52,720 nucleotides of DNA from contig JAGBJJ010000028.1 in NCBI GenBank assembly GCA_017934525.1, forward strand, positions 1 through 52,720. The letters run 5' to 3'. The notes below the pieces were generated by a model, which saw only the letters and a list, made by a program, of their open reading frames with translations, had not been told where the DNA came from and searched no databases. The stretch is from Prevotella sp. (GTDB lineage Bacteria > Bacteroidota > Bacteroidia > Bacteroidales > Bacteroidaceae). Below, piece by piece: positions 1 through 7,362 of this stretch; position 1 is the stretch's first letter; each line of letters opens with the position of its first letter. A program made the position numbers and the translations under genes.

Positions 1-107
1 TAACTATGTTTGTCCATATTGAACCAAATAACGGTGCAAATATAACCATAATTATTGATAGCACCAAGTATAAAGCACAAATTAATGAAGGGATTATAAA
101 AGTTTAA
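1..107 (+). other. 3' end of an unidentified AT-rich CDS (partial)
   Basis: The frame beginning at base 3 stays open from the window edge and ends at TAA 105-107, giving about 34 residues with a protein-like composition (I, N and K rich, with an IEPNNGANITIIID stretch). It is far richer in A+T than the permease genes that follow, so it probably belongs to a different, foreign gene whose body lies left of the window. No family can be named from so short a tail. It ends three bases before the homology to FtsX permeases begins, so the two sequences seem to be joined abruptly. The alternative is non-coding AT-rich DNA that happens to be open in one frame. Confidence 0.35.
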
Positions 108-122
108 CCATATTTGTGGTTA
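105..122. repeat. Short palindrome at the foreign/permease junction
   Basis: TAACCA (105-110) and TGGTTA (117-122) form a perfect 6-bp inverted repeat around TATTTG. It lies exactly where the AT-rich tail stops and permease homology starts. It could be a recombination site, a small transcription signal, or chance in AT-rich DNA. Confidence 0.35.
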
Positions 123-310
123 TAATCGGGAATTTCGGATACTATATAGCGCAGCAGTGGCTCGAGCAGTTCAGCTACCGTATTGCGCTGTCGCCTTGGA
201 TCTTCGTGGCCAGTGGGTTCGTTTGCCTCGTCGTCTCACTGCTGACGGTCTTCGTGCAGAGTTGGCTGACAGCCAGTGAGAATCCGATTCGTTCCATCAA
301 AACCGAATAA
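108..310 (+). pseudogene. Truncated FtsX/MacB-type ABC permease, C-terminal remnant
   Basis: The last 60 residues read like the C-terminal transmembrane segment of the intact permease that follows. Both contain the block FSYRIALSPWIF, and the endings NPIRSIKTE and NPVKGIKTE correspond. Nothing resembling the remaining 700 or so residues precedes it: an in-frame stop lies at 86-88 and the upstream DNA is AT-rich. I read it as the 3' stump of a permease gene whose body was lost through an insertion or rearrangement. Bacteroidetes often carry several such permeases in tandem with one LolD-like ATPase. The stump ends 6 bp before the next start codon. Confidence 0.7.
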
Positions 311-316
311 GCAACA

Positions 317-2689
317 ATGAAGACTTACCTGACCTTCCTCTCACGCAACAGACTCTACACGTTCATCACCATGGCCGGACTGAGCGTGTCGCTGATGTTC
401 GTCATCCTGCTGGGCGACTACACCTGGCGGCAGCTGGGCATCGACACGTGGCACCGCAATGCCGACCGCATCTACCTGATGGGCAGCAGCGATGACTTCT
501 TCATGTGGCCCCAGCTGGCCGGCGAGGTGAAGGCGATGTGCCCCGAGGTGGAGCTGACCTGCTGCGTGATGAGTCAGAGCGGGCGCATCAAGTACGGCGA
601 GCGCGAGGTGAAAAGCCAGGCCGGCGACAATGGTATCATCATGCTCGCCGACTCGACCTTCTTCCAGTTCTTCAACTTCCCTCTGGTGCAGGGCAATCCG
701 CTGACGGTGCTCGACGCGCCCGACAAATGCGTCGTCACCGAAAGTCTCGCCCGACAGTTGTTTGTCGGCGTGAATCCCATCGGACAGTCGCTGCAGATTG
801 TGGGCGACCGCCATGTGCAGATGAACCACGAAGACCCCTCCGACTCGACACTCGTCTACACCGTCAGCGGCATCGTCCGCGATTTCGACCGCACGGTGCT
901 GCCCAACGAGACGCAGATCATCGTCAGCATGAAGCGCTACCCGCAGGTGATGGGCTACACGCTTCGGAACGACGCCTTCGCCTATGGGCCGACGGGGGTC
1001 TGCAAAGACTTCCTGATGCTCCGCCCCGGCACGACGCTCGACGGCGCGAAGAAAGTGATTGAGGAACACCTGGCGAAGAACTATTCCCTCTGGAGCCGGA
1101 TGGACCACCACGAACTGATGCTGACGCCGCTCACCGACGTCATGTTCGCCCCGCAGAACGACGGCTACGGCATGCAGAAGGGCGACCGCGCCCGGCTGCG
1201 CATCCTGCTGGCCGCCGTGCTGGCCATCCTGTTCTTTGCCGTGAGCAACTACATCAACCTGACGGTGGCCAACACGGGCTTCCGCGCCAAGGAGATGGCC
1301 ACGCGACGGCTCTTCGGCAGCAGCCAGCTGGAGATTTCGCTGAAGCTGATTGCCGAGTCGACGCTGATGGTGGCCGTCTGCTTCGCCGTCGGACTGGCCT
1401 TGGCCTTCTATTTCCAGGACGCCGCCGTCGAGTTGTTCAAGGGCAAGATAGCCCTGACGAGCGACATCGGCGTCGGCACGGTGAGCGTCTGTCTCGCCTT
1501 CATCCTCGCCGTGGGCTTCGTCTCGGGCATCCTGCCGTCCATGCAGATAGCCCGCTATCAGCCCATCGACATTGTGAAGGGCAACTTCCGTTATCACTCG
1601 AAGATGGTGCTCAGCCGCCTGTTCATCGTCGTGCAGAACGTCGTCACGGTCGTCATGCTCACGGCGGCCCTCGTCATCTGGCTGCAGATTCGCCACCTCT
1701 GCCATGCGCCGCTCGGCTTCAGCACCCGCCACCTCTACTATGTGAATGCGCCGGAGGGGAAAAGTCAGCCCCTGCGGCAGCAGCTGGAGCAGTTGCCCTT
1801 CGTCGAACGTATCGGCGAATACAGCGGCACGACCTTCTCGACGTACAATACAATGATTCGCACGATTACTAACAACGGTAAGATGGTCAGCCTCTTTCTG
1901 ACCGGTCTGGATTCGACGGCCCTCTGTCTCTACGGCCTCGAAATCCTCAAGGACTACGGGCCCGCAGACGGGGGCTATTACCTGAACGAGGAGGCCATGC
2001 GACAGCTGGGCTTCGGCGACGATGTCCGCACGATGGTCTGGGGCGAAGGGGAGACGCGGCCCGTTGCGGGCGTCGTCAAGGACTTCAACCGCATCAACGT
2101 GCTGCACGGCCCCGAACCGTTTGCCATCTGCGTGAGGAATCACCTGAAGGAACCGAACTTCCTCGTGCTGACGAATGGCGACAGGAAGGCCAAGGCCGCC
2201 TTTACGGAACTCATCGCAGCGCTGGGTGTGCCCGAGGCTGACCGACCGTGGTATGTGAGCAGCATCGAAGAAAACATTGCCGACACCTTCGACGAACAGC
2301 AGAACCTGCTGCGCATTGTCAGTCTGTTTGCCCTGGTGGCCGTCGTCATCTCGCTGATGGGCTTCGTCGGCATGTCGGTCTTCTTCGTCCGCGGGCGGAA
2401 GAAGGAGATAGCCATCCGCAAGGTGATGGGCTCTACGTCGGCCGAGGTGCTGACGCTGATGCTACGCACGTTCTGCGCGCCGCTGTTCGTGTCGTTCGTT
2501 GTGGCGGTGCCCGTCGGGTGGTGGCTGATGCGCGACTGGCTGACCAACTTCAGCTATCGCATCGCGCTCTCGCCGTGGATCTTCCTGATAGTGTGTTTCT
2601 TCAGTGTGCTGGTGGCTGTTGTCTCCGTCGGTTTTCAGATTATGAAGGCTGTCATGACCAATCCCGTTAAAGGCATAAAGACAGAATGA
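317..2689 (+). CDS. FtsX/MacB-type ABC transporter permease
   Basis: A 790-residue inner-membrane permease of the type that works with a LolD/MacB-like ATPase to move or extract substrates (lipoproteins, peptides or drugs) at the cell envelope. An N-terminal membrane segment (about 12-30) is followed by a large periplasmic MacB_PCD-like domain and an FtsX membrane domain (about 295-420). A second membrane anchor near 435, a second periplasmic domain and a C-terminal FtsX domain (about 665-785) come after. The segment VRGRKKEIAIRKVMGSTSAEV is the typical FtsX coupling region. This double-FtsX layout of about 800 residues is usual in Bacteroidetes. Its ATPase follows 92 bp downstream. The substrate cannot be told from sequence. 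Confidence 0.88.
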   Translation: MKTYLTFLSRNRLYTFITMAGLSVSLMFVILLGDYTWRQLGIDTWHRNADRIYLMGSSDDFFMWPQLAGEVKAMCPEVELTCCVMSQSGRIKYGEREVKSQAGDNGIIMLADSTFFQFFNFPLVQGNPLTVLDAPDKCVVTESLARQLFVGVNPIGQSLQIVGDRHVQMNHEDPSDSTLVYTVSGIVRDFDRTVLPNETQIIVSMKRYPQVMGYTLRNDAFAYGPTGVCKDFLMLRPGTTLDGAKKVIEEHLAKNYSLWSRMDHHELMLTPLTDVMFAPQNDGYGMQKGDRARLRILLAAVLAILFFAVSNYINLTVANTGFRAKEMATRRLFGSSQLEISLKLIAESTLMVAVCFAVGLALAFYFQDAAVELFKGKIALTSDIGVGTVSVCLAFILAVGFVSGILPSMQIARYQPIDIVKGNFRYHSKMVLSRLFIVVQNVVTVVMLTAALVIWLQIRHLCHAPLGFSTRHLYYVNAPEGKSQPLRQQLEQLPFVERIGEYSGTTFSTYNTMIRTITNNGKMVSLFLTGLDSTALCLYGLEILKDYGPADGGYYLNEEAMRQLGFGDDVRTMVWGEGETRPVAGVVKDFNRINVLHGPEPFAICVRNHLKEPNFLVLTNGDRKAKAAFTELIAALGVPEADRPWYVSSIEENIADTFDEQQNLLRIVSLFALVAVVISLMGFVGMSVFFVRGRKKEIAIRKVMGSTSAEVLTLMLRTFCAPLFVSFVVAVPVGWWLMRDWLTNFSYRIALSPWIFLIVCFFSVLVAVVSVGFQIMKAVMTNPVKGIKTE

Positions 2690-2781
2690 GGCGTGGTGGA
2701 GTAGTGGAGTTGCCCTCCACGCCTCCCCACCTTACTAAACTACGAGATTTGAACTATAAACTATAATAACGACAATCAATT

Positions 2782-3456
2782 ATGATTAAACTTGAAAACA
2801 TTGAGAAGATCTTCCGCACGGAGGAAGTGGAAACAGTGGCGCTTAACGGCGTGTCACTCGAAGTGAAGAAAGGCGAGTTCGTGGCTATCATGGGCCCCTC
2901 GGGTTGCGGCAAGTCGACTCTGCTCAACATCTTAGGACTGCTCGACAATCCCACGAGCGGCACCTATCTGCTCGACGGCGAGAATGTGGGCATGCTGAGA
3001 GAGAGCCAGCGCACCAAGGTGCGCAAGGGGCAGATAGGCTTCGTGTTCCAGAGTTTCAACCTGATTGACGAACTCAACGTGACGGAGAACGTGGAGTTGC
3101 CGCTGACCTACCTCGGCGTGCCTCGCCGCGAGCGTCAGCAGCGCGTGAAGGAGATGCTGCAGCGCATGGGCATCAGCCACCGGGCCGGGCATTTCCCGCA
3201 GCAACTCTCGGGCGGCCAGCAGCAGCGTGTGGCCATCGCCCGGGCCGTGGTGAGCAACCCGAAACTCATCCTGGCCGACGAGCCTACGGGTAATCTGGAT
3301 TCGAAGAACGGCAAGGAGGTGATGGAACTGCTGCGCCAGCTGAATGCCGACGGCACGACGGTGGTGATGGTGACCCACTCGCAGCGCGACGCCGGCTATG
3401 CCAGCCGCATCATCAGTCTGCTCGACGGTCAGGTGGTGGAGACCACCCAGTTGTGA
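2782..3456 (+). CDS. LolD/MacB-like ABC transporter ATP-binding protein
   Basis: A 224-residue cytoplasmic ATPase that should power the preceding permeases. It has Walker [10 protein letters not shown] (38-46), a Q-loop in FVFQSFNLI, signature LSGGQQQR, Walker [13 protein letters not shown] and the H-loop in VVMVTHSQ. The GNLD ending of Walker B is typical of the LolD/MacB/FtsE branch. It lies downstream of its membrane partner with a 92-bp gap that holds an 8-bp inverted repeat (AGGCGTGG 2689-2696, CCACGCCT 2717-2724). No separate promoter is obvious. A palindromic hairpin follows the stop codon and probably ends transcription. Confidence 0.92.
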   Translation: MIKLENIEKIFRTEEVETVALNGVSLEVKKGEFVAIMGPSGCGKSTLLNILGLLDNPTSGTYLLDGENVGMLRESQRTKVRKGQIGFVFQSFNLIDELNVTENVELPLTYLGVPRRERQQRVKEMLQRMGISHRAGHFPQQLSGGQQQRVAIARAVVSNPKLILADEPTGNLDSKNGKEVMELLRQLNADGTTVVMVTHSQRDAGYASRIISLLDGQVVETTQL

Positions 3457-3512
3457 TTCACCAAGACTGAACGCATCGCGTCTCCCGCAAATGCGGAAAC
3501 GCCCTACCATGG

Positions 3513-3563
3513 ATTCCACGGATGAAGCGGATGACTCCTGTCGGTTAGCTTCATCCGTGGAAT
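3513..3563. repeat. Dispersed palindrome family A, copy 1 (possible terminator)
   Basis: ATTCCACGGATGAAGC (3513-3528) and GCTTCATCCGTGGAAT (3548-3563) are perfect 16-bp inverted repeats with a 19-nt loop. They lie between the ATPase stop and the promoter of the next gene. The same arms recur at 6237-6287, so this is a repeated element and not an isolated terminator, although it may end transcription here. Confidence 0.8.
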
Positions 3564-3606
3564 TTGTTTCCCCAAAAGTATTTTTCATTTCTCATATCTC
3601 ATCTTC

Positions 3607-3637
3607 TTGGTCGTTTCGAAAAAAATGATTACTTTTG
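3607..3637 (+). promoter_or_regulatory. Bacteroidetes-type promoter for the GH2 gene
   Basis: TTG at 3607-3609 and TACTTTTG at 3630-3637 are separated by 20 bp and match the -33/-7 consensus. The -7 box lies 32 bp before ATG 3670, so any upstream TTG in the same frame cannot be the translation start. Confidence 0.75.
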
Positions 3638-3669
3638 TACCAACAAACCCAACAAAAACTACTACGAAA

Positions 3670-6075
3670 ATGAAACGAGAACTGATTTTGTGCGCCATGC
3701 TGTGGCAGTGGATTGCTGTCGCATGGGCTCAACAGCGCACAGAGGTGAACCTGAACTTCGGCTGGCGCTTCCATGCCTATGAGTCGGCACAGGGCGCTCT
3801 GCCCGATATTGATGACACAGACTGGCGCACCGTCGACCTGCCCCACGACTTCCAGACAGAGCAGCCTTGGGTGGCACCGGCGGCCGATGAGAAAGCTGAC
3901 CAGAGCGACGTGGCCGCAAACATCAAGAGCCGCCTGTCGAGTCGTGGCTTCAAGGAGATGGGTAAGGCCTGGTACCGCTATCATCTCACACCTCCCGACT
4001 CGCTGCGCGGACGTCGCTTGCTGCTCGACTTTGGCGGTATCATGTACACCGGCGACGTCTATCTCAACGGCGAGCACATCGGAGGCACCGACTATGGCTA
4101 TGTGGACTTCGAGATTGACGTCACTGACAAGCTGAAGCTTGGTCAGGACAATGTCATCGCCGTGATGGCCGACACCCGCGAGCCGGGAAACTCGCGCTGG
4201 TATACCGGCGGCGGACTCTTCCGCGGCGTAAAACTTGTCAGCACTCCAAAAGACCTCTTCTTCGGCCGTCATGCACTTTATGTCACGACGCGCGATAATA
4301 AATACGTGAACGTATCGGGCGAACTGACTAATCGTACACGCCAGCCTGCTCAGGTACGTGTGCGCATCTTAGATCCCGACGGGAATATGGTATTCGACGA
4401 GACTCGCACCGTAGACCGCCACCGCGGGACGAGCACGCAGGAGGCAGCATTGATGCGTGAGGCGGAAATCGAACATCCGCAGTTGTGGGACATTGAAACG
4501 CCTCGGCTCTATACCGTGATTGCCCAGGTTGTCGGGCAGGAGGGGGCGGTCGTCGACGAGGTGAGCGCTCACTTCGGCATTCGTAGCGTTGAGATAGGAC
4601 CTGAGTATGGCTTGAAGCTCAACGGCCGCAAGGTGTTGCTGAAGGGCTATGCCAACCATCACACTCTGGGCGCCCTTGGTGCTGCGGCTTATCCGCGGGC
4701 CATCGAGAAGCGCCTGCAGCTGATGAAGCAATTCGGCATCAACCACATTCGCACCAGTCACAACCCCTACAGTCGTGAGTTCATAGAGCTTTGCGACCGC
4801 TATGGTATTCTGGTGGTCGACGAACTCTACGACAAATGGACGCGCCAGCACACGGGCGGGCGTGTGCCATTTGAGCAGCACTGGCAGAGCGAAGTGCCAG
4901 AGTGGGTGAAGCGCGACCGCAATTCGCCTTCAGTGGTGCTTTGGAGTCTGGGTAATGAGCTGCAGCAGGACCCCAACCAGCCTTTCAACGACTTCGGCGT
5001 GACCATGTACAGGCTGATGCGCACGCTCGTGCAGCGCTACGACACGACACGCCTGGTCACCGTGGCCATGCATCCCCGCTACCGCAACTGGCAGACTGAC
5101 TCGCTGCCTTGCGACCTGGCTATGCTCACCGACATTCAGGCCTATAACTACCGTTACATGTATTTCCCGGGTGACGGCCGCCGCTTTCCCTGGATGACCT
5201 TCTATCAGAGTGAGGCCAGCATCTCGGCCATGGGCGAGAACTATTTCGCCATGAACCTCGACCGAGTGATTGGACTGGCCTACTGGGGGGCCATCGACTA
5301 TCTTGGCGAGAGCCAGGGCTGGCCTGCAAAGGGATGGGCGCAGGGGGTGTTCGACATCTCATTGGAGCCTAAACCGAAAGCCTACTATATGAAGTCGTTC
5401 TTCAAACCCGATGAGCCGCTGGTGCACATAGCCGTCGTCGACAAGAAAGGCGATCAGATGTGGAACGGCGTGCAGACGGGCAACGACGGCATGAGCGACC
5501 ACTGGAACCGTTTTGCTGGACAGCATCTGCAACTCATTACCTACACTAACGCCGATGAGGTGGAACTGCGGCTCAACGGCCGCAGCCTGGGGCGGAAGAC
5601 AAACGAAGTGGGGAACCCCAAGATGCGCAACCAGATACGCTGGGACAGCATCGTCTTTGCGCCCGGAAGGCTGGAGGCCGTGGCATATAGTGGAGGCCGC
5701 GAAGTGGCCCGCCATCAGATAGAGACCACCGGCGAGGCTGTGCGACTCACGGCCGAACCCGACAACCCGCAATGGACGGCCGACGGCATGGATCTGCAGC
5801 ACGTGCGTATCGTGGCGGTAGATAAGAAAGGGCGTCGCGTGCAGACCACCGACCAGCCCGTCAGCTTCGGTGTTGAGGGAGGCGCCCAAATAGTGGGCGT
5901 CATCAATGGCGACATCGACAGTGATGAGCTGACCGTCGGTGCGAGGCGCCGTCTCTACAACGGCACCTGCACCGTCATTCTCCGCGCGCAGCGCCAGGCC
6001 GGTCCCGTCAGACTCACCGCCACGGCCCCCGGTATGAAACCGGTCGAGCTGAACCTGAAAACCACGGCGCGCTGA
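3670..6075 (+). CDS. Secreted glycoside hydrolase family 2 (beta-galactosidase-like)
   Basis: An 801-residue exported or periplasmic GH2 enzyme hydrolysing a beta-linked glycoside. I start at ATG 3670 because it opens a clean signal peptide (MKRELILCAMLWQWIAVAWAQ) and an upstream alternative falls inside the promoter. In order come an N-terminal jelly-roll sugar-binding domain (about 22-180), an Ig-like domain, a TIM barrel with RTSHNPYS, and C-terminal Ig-like/DUF4982-type domains. The acid/base Glu is probably in WSLGNEL (near 429), and the nucleophile Glu in YQSEAS (near 514). The substrate could be a galactoside, glucuronide or mannoside; family 2 alone does not decide. It may work with the SusC/D pair beyond ribE. 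Confidence 0.88.
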   Translation: MKRELILCAMLWQWIAVAWAQQRTEVNLNFGWRFHAYESAQGALPDIDDTDWRTVDLPHDFQTEQPWVAPAADEKADQSDVAANIKSRLSSRGFKEMGKAWYRYHLTPPDSLRGRRLLLDFGGIMYTGDVYLNGEHIGGTDYGYVDFEIDVTDKLKLGQDNVIAVMADTREPGNSRWYTGGGLFRGVKLVSTPKDLFFGRHALYVTTRDNKYVNVSGELTNRTRQPAQVRVRILDPDGNMVFDETRTVDRHRGTSTQEAALMREAEIEHPQLWDIETPRLYTVIAQVVGQEGAVVDEVSAHFGIRSVEIGPEYGLKLNGRKVLLKGYANHHTLGALGAAAYPRAIEKRLQLMKQFGINHIRTSHNPYSREFIELCDRYGILVVDELYDKWTRQHTGGRVPFEQHWQSEVPEWVKRDRNSPSVVLWSLGNELQQDPNQPFNDFGVTMYRLMRTLVQRYDTTRLVTVAMHPRYRNWQTDSLPCDLAMLTDIQAYNYRYMYFPGDGRRFPWMTFYQSEASISAMGENYFAMNLDRVIGLAYWGAIDYLGESQGWPAKGWAQGVFDISLEPKPKAYYMKSFFKPDEPLVHIAVVDKKGDQMWNGVQTGNDGMSDHWNRFAGQHLQLITYTNADEVELRLNGRSLGRKTNEVGNPKMRNQIRWDSIVFAPGRLEAVAYSGGREVARHQIETTGEAVRLTAEPDNPQWTADGMDLQHVRIVAVDKKGRRVQTTDQPVSFGVEGGAQIVGVINGDIDSDELTVGARRRLYNGTCTVILRAQRQAGPVRLTATAPGMKPVELNLKTTAR

Positions 6076-6141
6076 CCTCACTACCTGAAACGCGATATAT
6101 CGACACGCTCTTTGCTCTTGGTCTGGTAGCCGCCAAAGTTA

Positions 6142-6154
6142 TTTTATGACAGTG
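6142..6154. repeat. TTTTATGACAGTG motif, shared in inverse with 37059-37071
   Basis: This 13-nt motif recurs exactly on the opposite strand as CACTGTCATAAAA at 37059-37071. At both sites it stands close to a GGATGA palindrome, suggesting a composite repeated element. Confidence 0.5.
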
Positions 6155-6236
6155 AGAGTATTATTTCGCCCCAGCAGCTGATGACGAAAGGTTGCACACC
6201 GTCAACGTGAAGGGCATTGGCTGTAAACTCATACAA

Positions 6237-6298
6237 ATTCCACGGATGAAACGGGCCGGTAGAGGTCATCCGCTTCATCCGTGGAATCTGTTTTTTTC
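6237..6298 (+). repeat. Dispersed palindrome family A, copy 2, with T-run (terminator-like)
   Basis: ATTCCACGGATGAA (6237-6250) and TTCATCCGTGGAAT (6274-6287) repeat the arms of the 3513-3563 element. A run of seven T follows at 6290-6296, so it should end transcription from the GH2 gene, which converges here with ribE. The interior differs from copy 1, showing that the arms, not the loop, are conserved. Confidence 0.8.
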
Positions 6299-6329
6299 TG
6301 TCCTGTATAAGTCTGAGCCGGCCGCGGGC

Positions 6330-6932
6330 TTATGCCAGTTCCTGCAGTCGGGCGATGTATTTGCCGATGATGTCGAACTCAAGGTTCACCACCGTGCCCA
6401 CTTCGATGTCCTGGAAGTTGGTATGCTCCATGGTGTAGGGGATGATGGCCACCTGGAAGGAGCAGGCCGTGGGCTGGCAGACGGTGAGCGAGACGCCGTT
6501 GACCGTCACCGACCCTTTGTCGACGGTGAAGTAGCCGTGGCGGGCCATCTCGCGGTTCTCAGGATATTCGAAGGTGAAGTAGGTGGAGCCGTCGGCATCC
6601 TCCTTCTTCGTGCATGTGGCCGTCTGGTCTACATGGCCCTGCACGATGTGGCCGTCGAGACGGCCGTTCATCATCATCGAACGCTCCACGTTCACCTTGT
6701 CGCCCACCTTCAGCAGGCCCAGGTTCGAGCGCAGCAGCGTCTCCTTCATCGCCGTCACCACATAGCGGCCATCCTCAATGCTCACCACGGTGAGGCAGAC
6801 ACCGTTGTGGGCAACGCTTTGGTCGATTTTCAACTCATCGACAAACGAGCATGTCAGCGTGAAGTCGATGTTTTCCCTGTCTTTCTTTATGGCTACTACG
6901 GTAGCAAACTCTTCAATGATACCTGAGAACAT
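6330..6932 (-). CDS. ribE: Riboflavin synthase, alpha chain
   Basis: A 200-residue cytoplasmic enzyme that dismutates two 6,7-dimethyl-8-ribityllumazine molecules into riboflavin and the pyrimidinedione, the last step of riboflavin synthesis. It begins with the family hallmark MFSGIIEE and has two tandem lumazine-binding domains (about 1-95 and 96-195). SVAHNGVCLTV in the first and DKGSVTVNGVSLTV in the second are the equivalent ligand loops. Length is normal. It stands alone, with no other rib gene beside it. A long structured RNA ends 16 bp before its start codon, so expression may depend on read-through of that RNA's terminal hairpin. Confidence 0.95.
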   Translation of the reverse strand: MFSGIIEEFATVVAIKKDRENIDFTLTCSFVDELKIDQSVAHNGVCLTVVSIEDGRYVVTAMKETLLRSNLGLLKVGDKVNVERSMMMNGRLDGHIVQGHVDQTATCTKKEDADGSTYFTFEYPENREMARHGYFTVDKGSVTVNGVSLTVCQPTACSFQVAIIPYTMEHTNFQDIEVGTVVNLEFDIIGKYIARLQELA

Positions 6933-6947
6933 AACTGTGAACTATGA

Positions 6948-7141
6948 ATAAAAAGGCCGTATCGGCGATGTGATGAAAACTCCTTTATCACAAGTTATGG
7001 GTGCTCTCCGCCTTTGTAATCCACCGGCATGCAATAGAACAGCTTGGTTAGTGGCCCGCCATTGGCAAGAGAAGTCACACCGAGTTTCAACGTTATTTGA
7101 TGAGTATCCCGATCTGTCCGATACGGCCCGTTGGTCTTTTC
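6948..7141 (-). ncRNA. Candidate structured RNA of about 190 nt (6S-like, or ribE leader)
   Basis: A near-ideal promoter (7148-7179) predicts a start near 7141. The transcript opens with GGCCGTATCGG, and about 160 nt later the complementary CCGATACGGCC is followed by TTTTT. Its two ends therefore pair through 11 bp and finish as an intrinsic terminator. Inside, CTCTTGCC can pair with GGC(G)GAGAG, and a small 3' hairpin TGTGAT...ATCACA (6970-6993) forms. Size, end pairing, elongated rod and 3' side hairpin resemble 6S RNA, which sequesters RNA polymerase. I do not recognise an FMN riboswitch. A cis-regulatory leader of ribE is the alternative. No convincing protein is encoded here. Confidence 0.5.
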
Positions 7142-7147
7142 TGGCTG

Positions 7148-7179
7148 CAAAGATACAAAATAATCGGCTAACAGCCAAA
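7148..7179 (-). promoter_or_regulatory. Promoter of the structured RNA upstream of ribE
   Basis: On the minus strand TTTG (7176-7179) and TATCTTTG (7148-7155) are separated by exactly 20 bp. This is one of the best consensus promoters in the window. Confidence 0.8.
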
Positions 7180-7242
7180 TGATGAACCGATTTTTTTGTC
7201 CATACCTGCTCAGCAGACTGACTGGAGCTGTGATGCGGGAAT

Positions 7243-7302
7243 GAATTTTGGCCGGAATCAAATGAATTTTGGCCGGAATTGATGTGATTCCGGCCAAAAT
7301 TC
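7243..7302. repeat. Dispersed palindrome family B, copy 1
   Basis: GAATTTTGGCCGGAAT occurs at 7243-7258 and again at 7264-7279. Its exact reverse complement ATTCCGGCCAAAATTC is at 7287-7302, so the second and third units form a 16-bp perfect hairpin with a 7-nt loop. It lies just beyond the susD stop and may serve as its terminator. The GGCCGGAAT core recurs at 37004-37028. Confidence 0.8.
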
Positions 7303-7362
7303 GTTGTTGCTGCGGCCATTCAAGTCGCCAGCCGTGCCACTCAGGATGTCGTGTCGCGATTG

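Noticed and set aside
341-2143. Long open frame of 600 codons on the minus strand opposite the permease
   Set aside because: It is the antisense shadow of a GC-rich gene: composition is rich in H, R and A, with no recognisable domain, while the plus-strand frame is a clear FtsX permease.
3607-3669. Upstream TTG start for the GH2 gene
   Set aside because: It overlaps the -33 box and would put 21 polar residues in front of a clear signal peptide.
6948-7141. FMN riboswitch upstream of riboflavin synthase
   Set aside because: The context invites it, but I do not see the conserved RFN element core in this RNA.
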